Shown in pieces: positions 1 to 5,759 of a stretch of DNA of 6,227 nucleotides. Both the position numbers and the translations under genes were made by a program. The notes beneath the pieces are model-generated. The model saw only the letters and a program-made list of their open reading frames with translations, was not told the DNA's origin and did not search any database. Origin of the DNA: JAUXIQ01 sp030620925 [NCBI: Nitrospinota bacterium] (GTDB taxonomy: Bacteria; JAUXIQ01); the NCBI GenBank assembly GCA_030620925.1, contig JAUXIQ010000129.1:1-6227 (forward strand), written 5' to 3'. Position 1 is the stretch's first letter. Every line of letters begins with the position of its first letter.

Positions 1-50
1 GGTTTTGAAGACACGAGAATGAGATCATCTCGAGGAAGGAGGAACAACTG

Positions 51-170
51 ATGATGAAGGCGCAAACGCAGCAAAGACGACGACTCCCTATGCTACGGGA
101 TTTTAGAACAATAAGAATAGAAGTGTGCAGTTCTCCTCAACTAATGGCCTACCGCTACTTTTTCTGTTGA
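51..170 (+). CDS. Possible 39-aa small ORF, unknown function
   Basis: The ORF starts ATGATG and ends at TGA 168-170. A strong Shine-Dalgarno sequence, AAGGAGG (36-42), lies 8 nt upstream of the first ATG, which is the main reason to list it. The predicted peptide is basic near its N-terminus (QQRRRLPMLR) and ends in an aromatic stretch (YRYFFC). I recognise no family, signal peptide or membrane helix. Another frame open from base 1 stops at TGA 49-51, overlapping this ATG (TGATG), so the window edge could carry the tail of an upstream gene coupled to it. The stop overlaps the proposed -35 box of the riboswitch promoter. It may be a real small protein, a remnant of a longer gene or chance; coding status is doubtful. 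Confidence 0.2.
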   Translation: MMKAQTQQRRRLPMLRDFRTIRIEVCSSPQLMAYRYFFC

Positions 171-195
171 CTTTTTACTTCCTTTAAAGTATTGA
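167..195 (+). promoter_or_regulatory. Putative sigma-70-type promoter of the cobalamin operon
   Basis: TTGACT (167-172) matches five of six bases of the -35 consensus. After a 17-nt spacer, TATTGA (190-195) is a weak -10 match. The surrounding DNA is AT-rich compared with the rest of the window. A start about 7 nt after the -10 would fall near 202, some 15 nt before the first riboswitch stem at 217, which is where it should be. The call rests on motif and position only; the -10 is poor. Confidence 0.4.
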
Positions 196-216
196 ACTAG
201 AGGAAATAGAGGAGCT

Positions 217-509
217 TGCCGGTACCTGTATTTGTGCGGGCGGGAAGGGGATCGCAGGGGCGAATCCCGGCGACTCGCACGAAAGGGGTTTAATAGGGAA
301 GATGGTGAATCGCTTCTCGCAGTGAGAGGATAGATGAAGCCATCGCGGTCCCGCCGCTGTGACCGGGTACGAAACCTCCGACCGGCGCAGGATGCACTCG
401 CAAAACAGATCAGCGCTGCATTCCTGCACGGGAAGCCACTGGGCGGCCTGAGCCGCCTGGGAAGGCGGGGGAAGTAGGATGGATCCGGGAGTCAGAAGAC
501 CTGCCGGCA
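217..509 (+). promoter_or_regulatory. Cobalamin (adenosylcobalamin-type) riboswitch aptamer
   Basis: This RNA senses cobalamin and controls the downstream synthesis and cobalt-uptake genes. Closing stem P1 pairs 217-224 with 502-509 (eight pairs, one G-U). The core element AATAGGGAA is at 292-300. It is followed by a stem GATGG/CCATC (301-305 with 340-344) and by CCGCCGCTGTGACCGG (351-366), the equivalent of the family's conserved CCGCnnCTGT region. A peripheral arm pairs 387-396 with 417-427 (one bulge). GCCACTG (435-441), a GGCGGC/GCCGCC hairpin (442-457) and GGGAAGGC (459-466) form the conserved GCCACTG...GGGAAGGC module. The 3' B12 box, GAGTCAGAAGACCTGCC, is at 489-505. The P2 arm is enlarged: GTGCG/CGCAC (234-238 with 276-280) encloses a further G-rich hairpin. 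Identification is firm; the exact 5' edge and ligand preference are inferred. Confidence 0.95.
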
Positions 510-522
510 TGCGGTTGTTCGT

Positions 523-537
523 CGCTTCGGGGAAGCG
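523..537 (+). other. Small hairpin just after the aptamer (candidate P13)
   Basis: CGCTTC (523-528) pairs perfectly with GAAGCG (532-537) around a GGG loop. It lies 14 nt after P1. Many cobalamin riboswitches have a hairpin here whose loop kisses L5 of the aptamer and so links ligand binding to the expression platform. The pairing is visible; the role as P13 is inferred from position, and I have not shown loop complementarity. Confidence 0.4.
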
Positions 538-547
538 GGGGCGGCCG

Positions 548-619
548 CTGAAAGCTCATAATGCTGAATCTAATGACAGGCGATAATAGCCTCCAATTCA
601 GTGTTAATTGTGCTTTCAG
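548..619 (+). other. Large compound hairpin in the riboswitch expression platform
   Basis: Three nested perfect pairings stack into one long structure. CTGAAAGC (548-555) pairs with GCTTTCAG (612-619), CTGAAT (564-569) with ATTCAG (596-601), and AGGC (578-581) with GCCT (589-592) around a 7-nt loop. It lies between the aptamer and the terminator, and contains no ORF with a ribosome site. It could be a spacer fold that brings aptamer and terminator together, a pause site, or a second regulatory element. The pairing is seen directly; function is unknown. Confidence 0.5.
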
Positions 620-624
620 TTTAA

Positions 625-652
625 AAGGGTGAAGAAACTGGGTGCAACCCTT
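625..652 (+). promoter_or_regulatory. Candidate antiterminator pairing
   Basis: AAGGGT (625-630) can pair with ACCCTT (647-652), which is most of the lower 5' arm of the terminator stem. A shorter alternative, GGGT (640-643) with ACCC (647-650), uses the same bases. Either would prevent terminator formation and could be the read-through state when cobalamin is low. Both are short, so this is a suggestion. Confidence 0.35.
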
Positions 653-681
653 AAGTCCGTTATGGGCTTGAGGGTTTTTTT
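646..681 (+). terminator. Rho-independent terminator controlled by the riboswitch
   Basis: Bases 646-658 pair with 664-676 in an uninterrupted 13-bp stem (two G-U pairs) around a 5-nt loop, and T675-T681 forms the U-tract. It lies after the aptamer and 54 nt before the cobQ start, so it is an attenuator for the operon rather than the end of a gene. Ligand-bound aptamer would be expected to permit it and stop transcription. Confidence 0.9.
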
Positions 682-720
682 ATTTCAGGCACTGCCTTAC
701 CTTCATATAGGGAAAGGTCA

Positions 721-738
721 GGGGGAGAGAGTGTTTTG
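721..738 (+). promoter_or_regulatory. Ribosome site fixing a TTG start for cobQ
   Basis: GGGGGAG (721-727) lies 8 nt before TTG at 736-738. The next in-frame ATG, at 754, is 26 nt from this site and has none of its own, so the TTG start is preferred. Confidence 0.7.
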
Positions 739-2220
739 ACGGCGAAGGCTTTGATGGTTCAGGGCACAGGTTCTAACGTGGGCAAGTCCATACTGGTGGC
801 GGGTCTCTGCCGCGTTTTCCTTCAGGACGGCTACCGCGTGGCGCCGTTTAAATCGCAGAACATGGCCCTCAACTCATTTGTGACCCGGAAAGGTGGAGAG
901 ATGGGCAGGGCGCAGGTTGTGCAGGCTCAGGCCTGCCGCCTGGAGCCGGAAGTCAGGATGAACCCCATACTCCTCAAACCCACCACCGACGTGGGGGCAC
1001 AGGTTATATATATGGGCAAACCGGTGGGCAACATGACCGTGGAAGAATATATCGGTTACAAAGAGGAGGTTTTCCCGCGGGTGGTGAACGTTTTCAAGGA
1101 GCTGGCGGAACATAATGACCTGGTGGTGATGGAGGGGGCGGGCAGCCCGGCGGAAATTAACCTCAAAGAGCACGACATTGTAAACATGAAGATGGCCCTG
1201 GCCGCGGGCGCGGAGGTCATTTTAGCAGGGGACATCGACAAGGGGGGAGTGTTTGCGAGCCTGGTGGGGACCATGGAGCTTCTGGATGCTGCGGAGCGGG
1301 AGAGGGTCAAGGGGTTCGTGATAAACAAGTTCAGGGGTCGGGTCGAGCTGCTCGAGCCGGGTCTCGATTTCCTGGCACAGAGGACCGGCAGGGAGATCCT
1401 TGGCGTGGTCCCCTATATAAATAATCTCGCGCTGCCCCAGGAGGATTCCGTGGAATTCAAGTCCCGCAGGCAGGGTGTGGAGAGAAACCTTGATAATGAC
1501 CGGGTGAATATAGCCGTGCTTGACCTGCCCCGTATTTCTAATTTCAACGATCTAGACCCCTTCTATCTCGAGCCGGACGTGAACGTCAGCGTCGTGGGTC
1601 CCGGCCAGGCGCTGGGACGGCCCGACGCGGTTATCATACCCGGCTCCAAGAACACCATTGCGGACCTGGAGACCCTCCACCGGGAGGGGCGGGGGGAGCA
1701 GTTGCGACGGTTCGCCGCAGGGGGAGGCACGGTGGTGGGCATCTGCGCCGGTTATCAGATCATGGGTGCCGTGATCAAGGACCGGCACCACATCGAGTCT
1801 TCACAGGAAGAAGCAGACGGCCTGGGGCTGCTGGACGTGGCTACGTCTCTGGTACCGGAGAAGACCCTTACCCAGGTGGAAGGTACGCATATAAAGAGCG
1901 GCCTGCCGGTGCGGGGATACGAGATACATCACGGCGAAACGCAGCGCGGAGGGCTCTCGGCGGTGGTCTCCATCGGGGATGGGCGGCTCGACGGTTCGCT
2001 CGGCGCGATAGGTAGCGTCTGGGGGACGTATATTCACGGCATATTCGATGAAGACGCTTTTAGGCGCTGGTTCATAGACAGCCTTCGGGCGCGAAAAGGG
2101 TTGAAACCCCTGGAATCGGTCCAGGCACGCTACGACCTGGAGGTCGAGTTCGACAGGCTGGCCGATGTTATCCGCGGGAATGTGAACATGGATAAGATTT
2201 ACGCCGTGCTAGACCTCTGA
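736..2220 (+). CDS. cobQ: Cobyric acid synthase CobQ (CbiP), glutamine-hydrolysing
   Basis: This cytoplasmic enzyme amidates side chains b, d, e and g of adenosylcobyrinic acid a,c-diamide, using ATP and glutamine, to make adenosylcobyric acid. The 494 residues are normal for the family. The N-terminal dethiobiotin-synthetase-like ATPase domain (about 1-230) has the P-loop variant GTGSNVGKS (10-18), FKSQNMALNS (38-47) and EGAGSPAEINL (133-143). The C-terminal class I glutamine amidotransferase domain (about 257-450) has PGSKNTIADL (302-311), nucleophile Cys337 in GICAGYQIMG, GYEIHHGE (394-401) and His434 in GTYIHGIFD. The start is TTG 736, supported by GGGGGAG 8 nt upstream. It is the first gene after the attenuator and so directly under riboswitch control. 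All motifs are intact. CobB/CbiA is the nearest relative, but QNMALNS and the domain lengths fit CobQ. Confidence 0.97.
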   Translation: MTAKALMVQGTGSNVGKSILVAGLCRVFLQDGYRVAPFKSQNMALNSFVTRKGGEMGRAQVVQAQACRLEPEVRMNPILLKPTTDVGAQVIYMGKPVGNMTVEEYIGYKEEVFPRVVNVFKELAEHNDLVVMEGAGSPAEINLKEHDIVNMKMALAAGAEVILAGDIDKGGVFASLVGTMELLDAAERERVKGFVINKFRGRVELLEPGLDFLAQRTGREILGVVPYINNLALPQEDSVEFKSRRQGVERNLDNDRVNIAVLDLPRISNFNDLDPFYLEPDVNVSVVGPGQALGRPDAVIIPGSKNTIADLETLHREGRGEQLRRFAAGGGTVVGICAGYQIMGAVIKDRHHIESSQEEADGLGLLDVATSLVPEKTLTQVEGTHIKSGLPVRGYEIHHGETQRGGLSAVVSIGDGRLDGSLGAIGSVWGTYIHGIFDEDAFRRWFIDSLRARKGLKPLESVQARYDLEVEFDRLADVIRGNVNMDKIYAVLDL

Positions 2221-2223
2221 ACC

Positions 2224-2274
2224 ATGAGACATGATACAAAATTGAGGAGACTGCTCGCTCATCAGACGCCATGA
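2224..2274 (+). CDS. Possible 16-codon coupling mini-ORF between cobQ and cbiA
   Basis: An ATG three bases after the cobQ stop opens a frame, MRHDTKLRRLLAHQTP, whose TGA (2272-2274) overlaps the cbiA ATG (2271-2273) as ATGA. It has no clear Shine-Dalgarno of its own. cbiA also lacks a well-spaced one: GAGGAG at 2244-2249 is 21 nt before its ATG. Ribosomes leaving cobQ could reinitiate here and be delivered to the cbiA start. The peptide itself probably has no function. The frame is seen; the coupling role is inferred, and it may be chance. Confidence 0.25.
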   Translation: MRHDTKLRRLLAHQTP

Positions 2275-3710
2275 ATCATGACGGTAGACAAAAAATACCC
2301 CGCATCGTTATCGGGGGAACTCACAGCGGTGTGGGGAAGACCACGATCACCCTGGGTATCATCGCCGCCCTGAGGCGGAAAGGGCTCGCCGTTCAGCCGT
2401 TCAAGGTGGGCCCCGATTATCTGGATGCCACGTACCACACGGTGGCCGCCGGCAGGCGATGCCGAAACCTGGACGGATGGATGACCGACCGCGATTACGT
2501 GGGGGCTTCCTTCGCCAGGGCCTGTCGTGATGCGGACGCGGCCGTGGTGGAGGGTGTCATGGGTATGTTCGACGGGTTCAGCCCCACCGGCGAGGAGGGG
2601 AGCACGGCGCAGATGGCCAAGTGGCTCAAGGCGCCTCTCCTTCTGGTGGTGGATGCCAAAGGCGTGGCCAGGAGCGGGGCAGCTATGGTCAAAGGTTACT
2701 CCACCTTCGACCCTTCGCTTAGTCCGGCAGGGGTGGTCTTCAATAACGTGGGCAGCGACTCCCACCTGAATCTTCTGAGAGAGGCGGTGGAGGCCGACGG
2801 CGGCGTTGCGGTGCTGGGCGGCCTGCCACAAGACAGGGAGATAGAGCTTCCTCACCGGCATCTGGGCCTGGTAACCGCCGACGAAAGTGTAGTTGGAGAG
2901 GAGTTGCTGGTTTCCCTGGCTGACCTTGTTGTCCATTGGGTCGATCTGGACCGCCTCATGTGCCTCGCTGAATCCGCACCGCCGCTTGAAGGGCGGCCCG
3001 AGGGGAAGGCGCCGCAGGCCGCCGTGTGCAGGATAGCGGTGGCCCTGGATGAAGCCTTCCATTTTTACTACGCCGACAACCTGGAGCTGCTGGAAGAGGC
3101 CGGAGCCGAGATAGTCCATTTCTCCCCTCTGAGAGATCGATCGCTACCCGCTGACATCAGCGGAATTTATCTGGGGGGCGGCTACCCGGAGGTGCACGCG
3201 GCGGTGCTGGAGGCCAACGGTGAGATGCGGTCGGCCATCGCCGATTTTGCTGAAGCCGGCGGACCCGTCTATGCGGAGTGCGGGGGCCTGATGTACCTGT
3301 GCAAAGGCGTACGCACGCTGGAGGGGAAATTTCACCGCATGGCGGGCGTGCTCCCCATGCACACCGTCATGCTTGAGAAATTGAGCGCATTGCGTTACGT
3401 GGAAGTGAACGCCAGGGAAAGGAGCGTTCTGGCTGAGCCGGGGACAATTTTCCGGGGGCACGAGTTCCACTATTCGAGATTGGAAGAGGAGTTCCGCCGG
3501 GAGCGGGGTTCTGATGTGAGTCTTACCTATGAGGTGAAGGGGCGGAGAGCGGGCGACCGTATGCTTGAGGGTTACAGCGTTAAGAACGTGCTGGCCAGTT
3601 ACATCCATCTCCATTTCGGTTCCAACCCCGCTCTGGCCGCTAACTTCGTGAAGACCTGTCGTGACTGGACGACGCGTCAAGCGGTCCCTTCCGACATGCG
3701 TGAGAAATGA
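2271..3710 (+). CDS. cbiA: Cobyrinate a,c-diamide synthase CbiA
   Basis: This cytoplasmic amidase converts cobyrinate to its a,c-diamide with ATP and glutamine, the step that leads towards CobQ's substrate. The 479 residues are normal for the family. The N-terminal ATPase domain has the P-loop GGTHSGVGKT (15-24), FKVGPDYLDATYH (44-56) and EGVMGMFDG (94-102). The C-terminal glutaminase domain (about 253-455) has LGGGYPE (301-307), nucleophile Cys337 in AECGGLMYL, FRGHEFHYS (394-402) and the histidines of ASYIHLHFGSNP (442-453). The cobalt-early neighbours favour CbiA over the aerobic orthologue CobB, which acts on hydrogenobyrinate. ATG 2271 is the only reasonable start, but its nearest purine-rich site is 21 nt away, and the start overlaps the stop of a mini-ORF. 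It follows cobQ by 50 nt. Confidence 0.96.
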   Translation: MNHDGRQKIPRIVIGGTHSGVGKTTITLGIIAALRRKGLAVQPFKVGPDYLDATYHTVAAGRRCRNLDGWMTDRDYVGASFARACRDADAAVVEGVMGMFDGFSPTGEEGSTAQMAKWLKAPLLLVVDAKGVARSGAAMVKGYSTFDPSLSPAGVVFNNVGSDSHLNLLREAVEADGGVAVLGGLPQDREIELPHRHLGLVTADESVVGEELLVSLADLVVHWVDLDRLMCLAESAPPLEGRPEGKAPQAAVCRIAVALDEAFHFYYADNLELLEEAGAEIVHFSPLRDRSLPADISGIYLGGGYPEVHAAVLEANGEMRSAIADFAEAGGPVYAECGGLMYLCKGVRTLEGKFHRMAGVLPMHTVMLEKLSALRYVEVNARERSVLAEPGTIFRGHEFHYSRLEEEFRRERGSDVSLTYEVKGRRAGDRMLEGYSVKNVLASYIHLHFGSNPALAANFVKTCRDWTTRQAVPSDMREK

Positions 3711-3721
3711 GGAGTGAATTC

Positions 3722-4717
3722 ATGACTGAGCGGACGGGGGTAATCATCATCGGGCACGGCAGCAAACGGCTTGAAGCCAACGATACCCTGTTTCAGGTGG
3801 CGCGGGAATTGCGGGACAGGTTGGGGATGGAAGAGGTTGAAGCCGCCTTCTTTTCATTGGCTCAACCCGATGTCCCTTCAGTCATCGACGACCTGGTGAT
3901 GCGCGGGTGCCGGCGCATAGTGGCCCAGCCCTATTTCCTGTTCAAAGGAAATCATACCAGCGTCGATATTCCGAAGTTGCTCGAAGAATGCAGGGAAACG
4001 CACCCTGGCCTGAAGATAGAATTTCTGGATACACTGGGCGGTGACTCCAGGCTGGTGGACGTCGTGGAAGAGAACGTGTTGACACGTCTTCCGTACCCCT
4101 GTTTGAAGACGGTTCCCGAGCCTGCCCGGATCGAAGCTACCAGTATGGAGTATATCGAAAAGCGACTTTCCAGCCGGGATATAGCTCCCGAGCGACTGCC
4201 AATAGTTAAAAGAGTGATACACTCCACGGCGGATTTCGAGTTTGCCCGTACCATGGTTTTTCACCCCCGGGCCGTTGAAGCCGGGATAAAAGCGCTGGCC
4301 GGGGGCTGCAACATAATAGTGGACGTTAACATGGCGATGGCGGGGATAACGGCCAAAGAGAACTCAAGGTTGGTCTGCGGCGTTCATGATGAGGACGTGA
4401 AAGAGGCCGCACGGAACGCGGGCATCACCCGCTCGGCGGCAGCCATGGAGAAACTTAAGGATGAGATGAAGGGGGCGGTGGTGGCCATCGGCAATGCTCC
4501 CACCGCCCTGTTCAAGGTCATCGAGATGGTCGAGAAGGGAGAGGCGGAACCGGCGCTGATAGTGGGTGTGCCGGTGGGGTTTGTCGGGGCGGCGGAATCC
4601 AAGGCTGTTCTCGCCGGACTGGATTACCCTCATATAACCAACCAGGGGCCCCGTGGCGGCAGCCCGGTGGCGGCGGCTATTGTGAACGCCCTGGCTAAAA
4701 TTGGAGAGGATGGATGA
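3722..4717 (+). CDS. cbiX-cbiC: Fused sirohydrochlorin cobaltochelatase (CbiX) and cobalt-precorrin-8 methylmutase (CbiC)
   Basis: One 331-residue chain joins two cobalamin enzymes. Residues about 5-124 are a short-type CbiX, which inserts Co2+ into sirohydrochlorin; the metal-handling histidines are His12 in GHGS and His78 in PYFLFKGNHTSVDIP. After a linker (about 125-136), residues about 137-328 are CbiC, which moves a methyl from C11 to C12 of cobalt-precorrin-8 to give cobyrinate. They show the catalytic His167 in VKRVIHSTADF, HPRAVEAGI (181-189), DVNMAMAGI (201-209), GNAPTAL (257-263), VGVPVGFVGAAESK (281-294) and RGGSPVAAAI (311-320). Both halves look complete. ATG 3722 is chosen because GAGGAG (3709-3714) is 7 nt upstream. 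An in-frame ATG at 3707 overlaps the cbiA stop but has a weaker ribosome site. The 3' end overlaps cbiM by ATGA. Confidence 0.95.
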   Translation: MTERTGVIIIGHGSKRLEANDTLFQVARELRDRLGMEEVEAAFFSLAQPDVPSVIDDLVMRGCRRIVAQPYFLFKGNHTSVDIPKLLEECRETHPGLKIEFLDTLGGDSRLVDVVEENVLTRLPYPCLKTVPEPARIEATSMEYIEKRLSSRDIAPERLPIVKRVIHSTADFEFARTMVFHPRAVEAGIKALAGGCNIIVDVNMAMAGITAKENSRLVCGVHDEDVKEAARNAGITRSAAAMEKLKDEMKGAVVAIGNAPTALFKVIEMVEKGEAEPALIVGVPVGFVGAAESKAVLAGLDYPHITNQGPRGGSPVAAAIVNALAKIGEDG

Positions 4718-5508
4718 AGCACAGAGGGAGGGAAAGCTCCTTCGGTCGGTTAGGTTTCACCGGCGCGGGGGTGGTTATGCTGGTGCTGCTCGTGCCGCGG
4801 GAAGCGTCCGCCATGCACCTTTCAGAAGGCATCCTCCCCGCAAAGTGGGCGCTGCTCTGGCTGGCGATAGCCATCCCCTTCGTGCTGTTAGGCATACGGA
4901 AGCTGAAAGAGAAAAGCGATCAATTCCCGGCGTTCAAGCCGCACCTGGGGATGATGGGAGCGGCGGTGTTTCTCATATCGGCCATGCCCATTCCCGTGCC
5001 GGTGGCCGGTTCCTGTTCGCATCCGGCGGGGACGGGTATCGCAGCCATCATCATAGGGCCGTTCATGACCGTGGTAATAACCTCCATCGCCCTCTTGATT
5101 CAGGCGCTTTTCATGGCCCACGGGGGGTTGACCACCTGGGGGGCGGACGTGGTGTCCATGGGTGTGGTGGGCTCCTTTGCCGGTTATGGCGTTTTTCTGG
5201 CCATGCGCAAGCTCAAATTTCCGTTATTGATGGCCGCTTTCGCCGCCGGGTTGGTGGGTGACTGGGCCACCTATGCCGCCACGTCGATGGAGCTGGCCTC
5301 AGCCCTGCGCGGCACGGCGCAATTTGGGGATGTGTTCACCGCACTGGTTCTGGCCTTCGCTCCCACTCAGGTACCCCTGGGCATACTGGAGGGGTTCATG
5401 TCCGTGGGCGCTGTATCGTTTCTGTTAAGAAGGAGGCCGGATATTCTATCCTCCTGGGGTGTCATGAAAAACCTGCCTGGATTTGCTTCCAAGGAGGCGA
5501 GAGCATGA
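4714..5508 (+). CDS. cbiM: Cobalt ECF transporter substrate-specific component CbiM
   Basis: This integral membrane S-component binds and passes Co2+ within the CbiMNQO energy-coupling-factor importer. The 264 residues begin with a cleavable signal: basic start, hydrophobic core (about 14-27) and ASA at 31-33. Cleavage there would expose Met34-His35, the N-terminal metal-binding start (MHLSEGIL) typical of CbiM/NikM. Further family motifs are AMPIPVPVAGSCSHPAGTG (90-108), with a conserved His103, HGGLTTWGADVVSMG (136-150) and FAPTQVPLGILEG (215-227), with several hydrophobic helices between. The start overlaps the cbiX-cbiC stop (ATGA), with GGAGAGG at 4703-4709 as its ribosome site. Neighbouring cobalamin genes and the riboswitch favour cobalt over nickel. 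It overlaps the next gene by four bases. Confidence 0.95.
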   Translation: MKHRGRESSFGRLGFTGAGVVMLVLLVPREASAMHLSEGILPAKWALLWLAIAIPFVLLGIRKLKEKSDQFPAFKPHLGMMGAAVFLISAMPIPVPVAGSCSHPAGTGIAAIIIGPFMTVVITSIALLIQALFMAHGGLTTWGADVVSMGVVGSFAGYGVFLAMRKLKFPLLMAAFAAGLVGDWATYAATSMELASALRGTAQFGDVFTALVLAFAPTQVPLGILEGFMSVGAVSFLLRRRPDILSSWGVMKNLPGFASKEARA

Positions 5509-5756
5509 AAGGACTGAGCTTTATTACCGCGTCATTGTTCGATATTAAGCTCTTGGTAAAGTGGTCAGGCGTGGATGAGACGGTGGTGGAGCGATTCGCT
5601 GCAAAGGCTGGCAGGGAGCCGTGGGAGCCGTTTATAAATACCGATACCGGAGACCTGTTGCTTTTCGTCTTCCTGGTGGCGGGGATCGCAGGAGGGTTTA
5701 TGCTAGGGTACTATTACCGGAAGCTGTTCCGGGAAAAGCCTGGGGTTGGAGATTAA
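5505..5756 (+). CDS. cbiN: CbiN-like small subunit of the cobalt ECF transporter, no clear first membrane helix
   Basis: CbiN is the small membrane partner that helps load metal into CbiM. This 83-residue product sits in the CbiN slot between cbiM and cbiQ. It matches the family in GVDETVVERFA (22-32), REPWEPFINTDTGD (37-50) and a C-terminal helix (51-70) ending LGYYYRK. Usual CbiN starts with a membrane helix before an extracytoplasmic loop. Here residues 1-21 are only moderately hydrophobic and carry Asp13, Lys15 and Lys19, so the first helix is degenerate or missing. AAGGAGG (5491-5497), 7 nt before ATG 5505, fixes the start, and the ATGA overlap with cbiM argues against a longer form. I see no frameshift. 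Assignment rests on position and the C-terminal half. Confidence 0.65.
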   Translation: MKGLSFITASLFDIKLLVKWSGVDETVVERFAAKAGREPWEPFINTDTGDLLLFVFLVAGIAGGFMLGYYYRKLFREKPGVGD

Positions 5757-5759
5757 ATC

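Noticed and set aside
85-104. Possible terminator TCCC...GGGA followed by TTTT
   Set aside because: The stem is only four pairs with an 8-nt loop and a 4-nt T run, too weak to call.
184-510. Minus-strand frame of 108 codons opposite the riboswitch
   Set aside because: It lies across a conserved structured RNA, has a low-complexity tail and no recognisable protein motif.
541-548. GCGGCCGC palindrome
   Set aside because: An 8-bp self-complementary site in GC-rich DNA, with no partner copy or link to a mobile element.
699-718. Hairpin ACCTT/AAGGT just before the cobQ ribosome site
   Set aside because: Five weak pairs that do not cover GGGGGAG at 721-727; no basis for a translational switch.
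2262-3119. Minus-strand frame of 285 codons opposite cbiA
   Set aside because: It is antisense to a well-supported gene with all family motifs. The His/Gly/Pro-rich translation is typical of antisense shadows in GC-rich coding DNA.
3144-3680. Minus-strand frame of 178 codons opposite the end of cbiA
   Set aside because: It is antisense to the CbiA glutaminase domain and shows no family features.
3707-3721. Upstream ATG start (3707) for cbiX-cbiC
   Set aside because: It would add MRSEF before the conserved N-terminus, and its ribosome site is weaker than GAGGAG 7 nt before ATG 3722.
4701-5261. Plus-strand frame of 186 codons overlapping cbiM
   Set aside because: It is an out-of-frame reading of cbiM, rich in Arg, Gly and His. 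The cbiM frame has the signal peptide and metal motifs.
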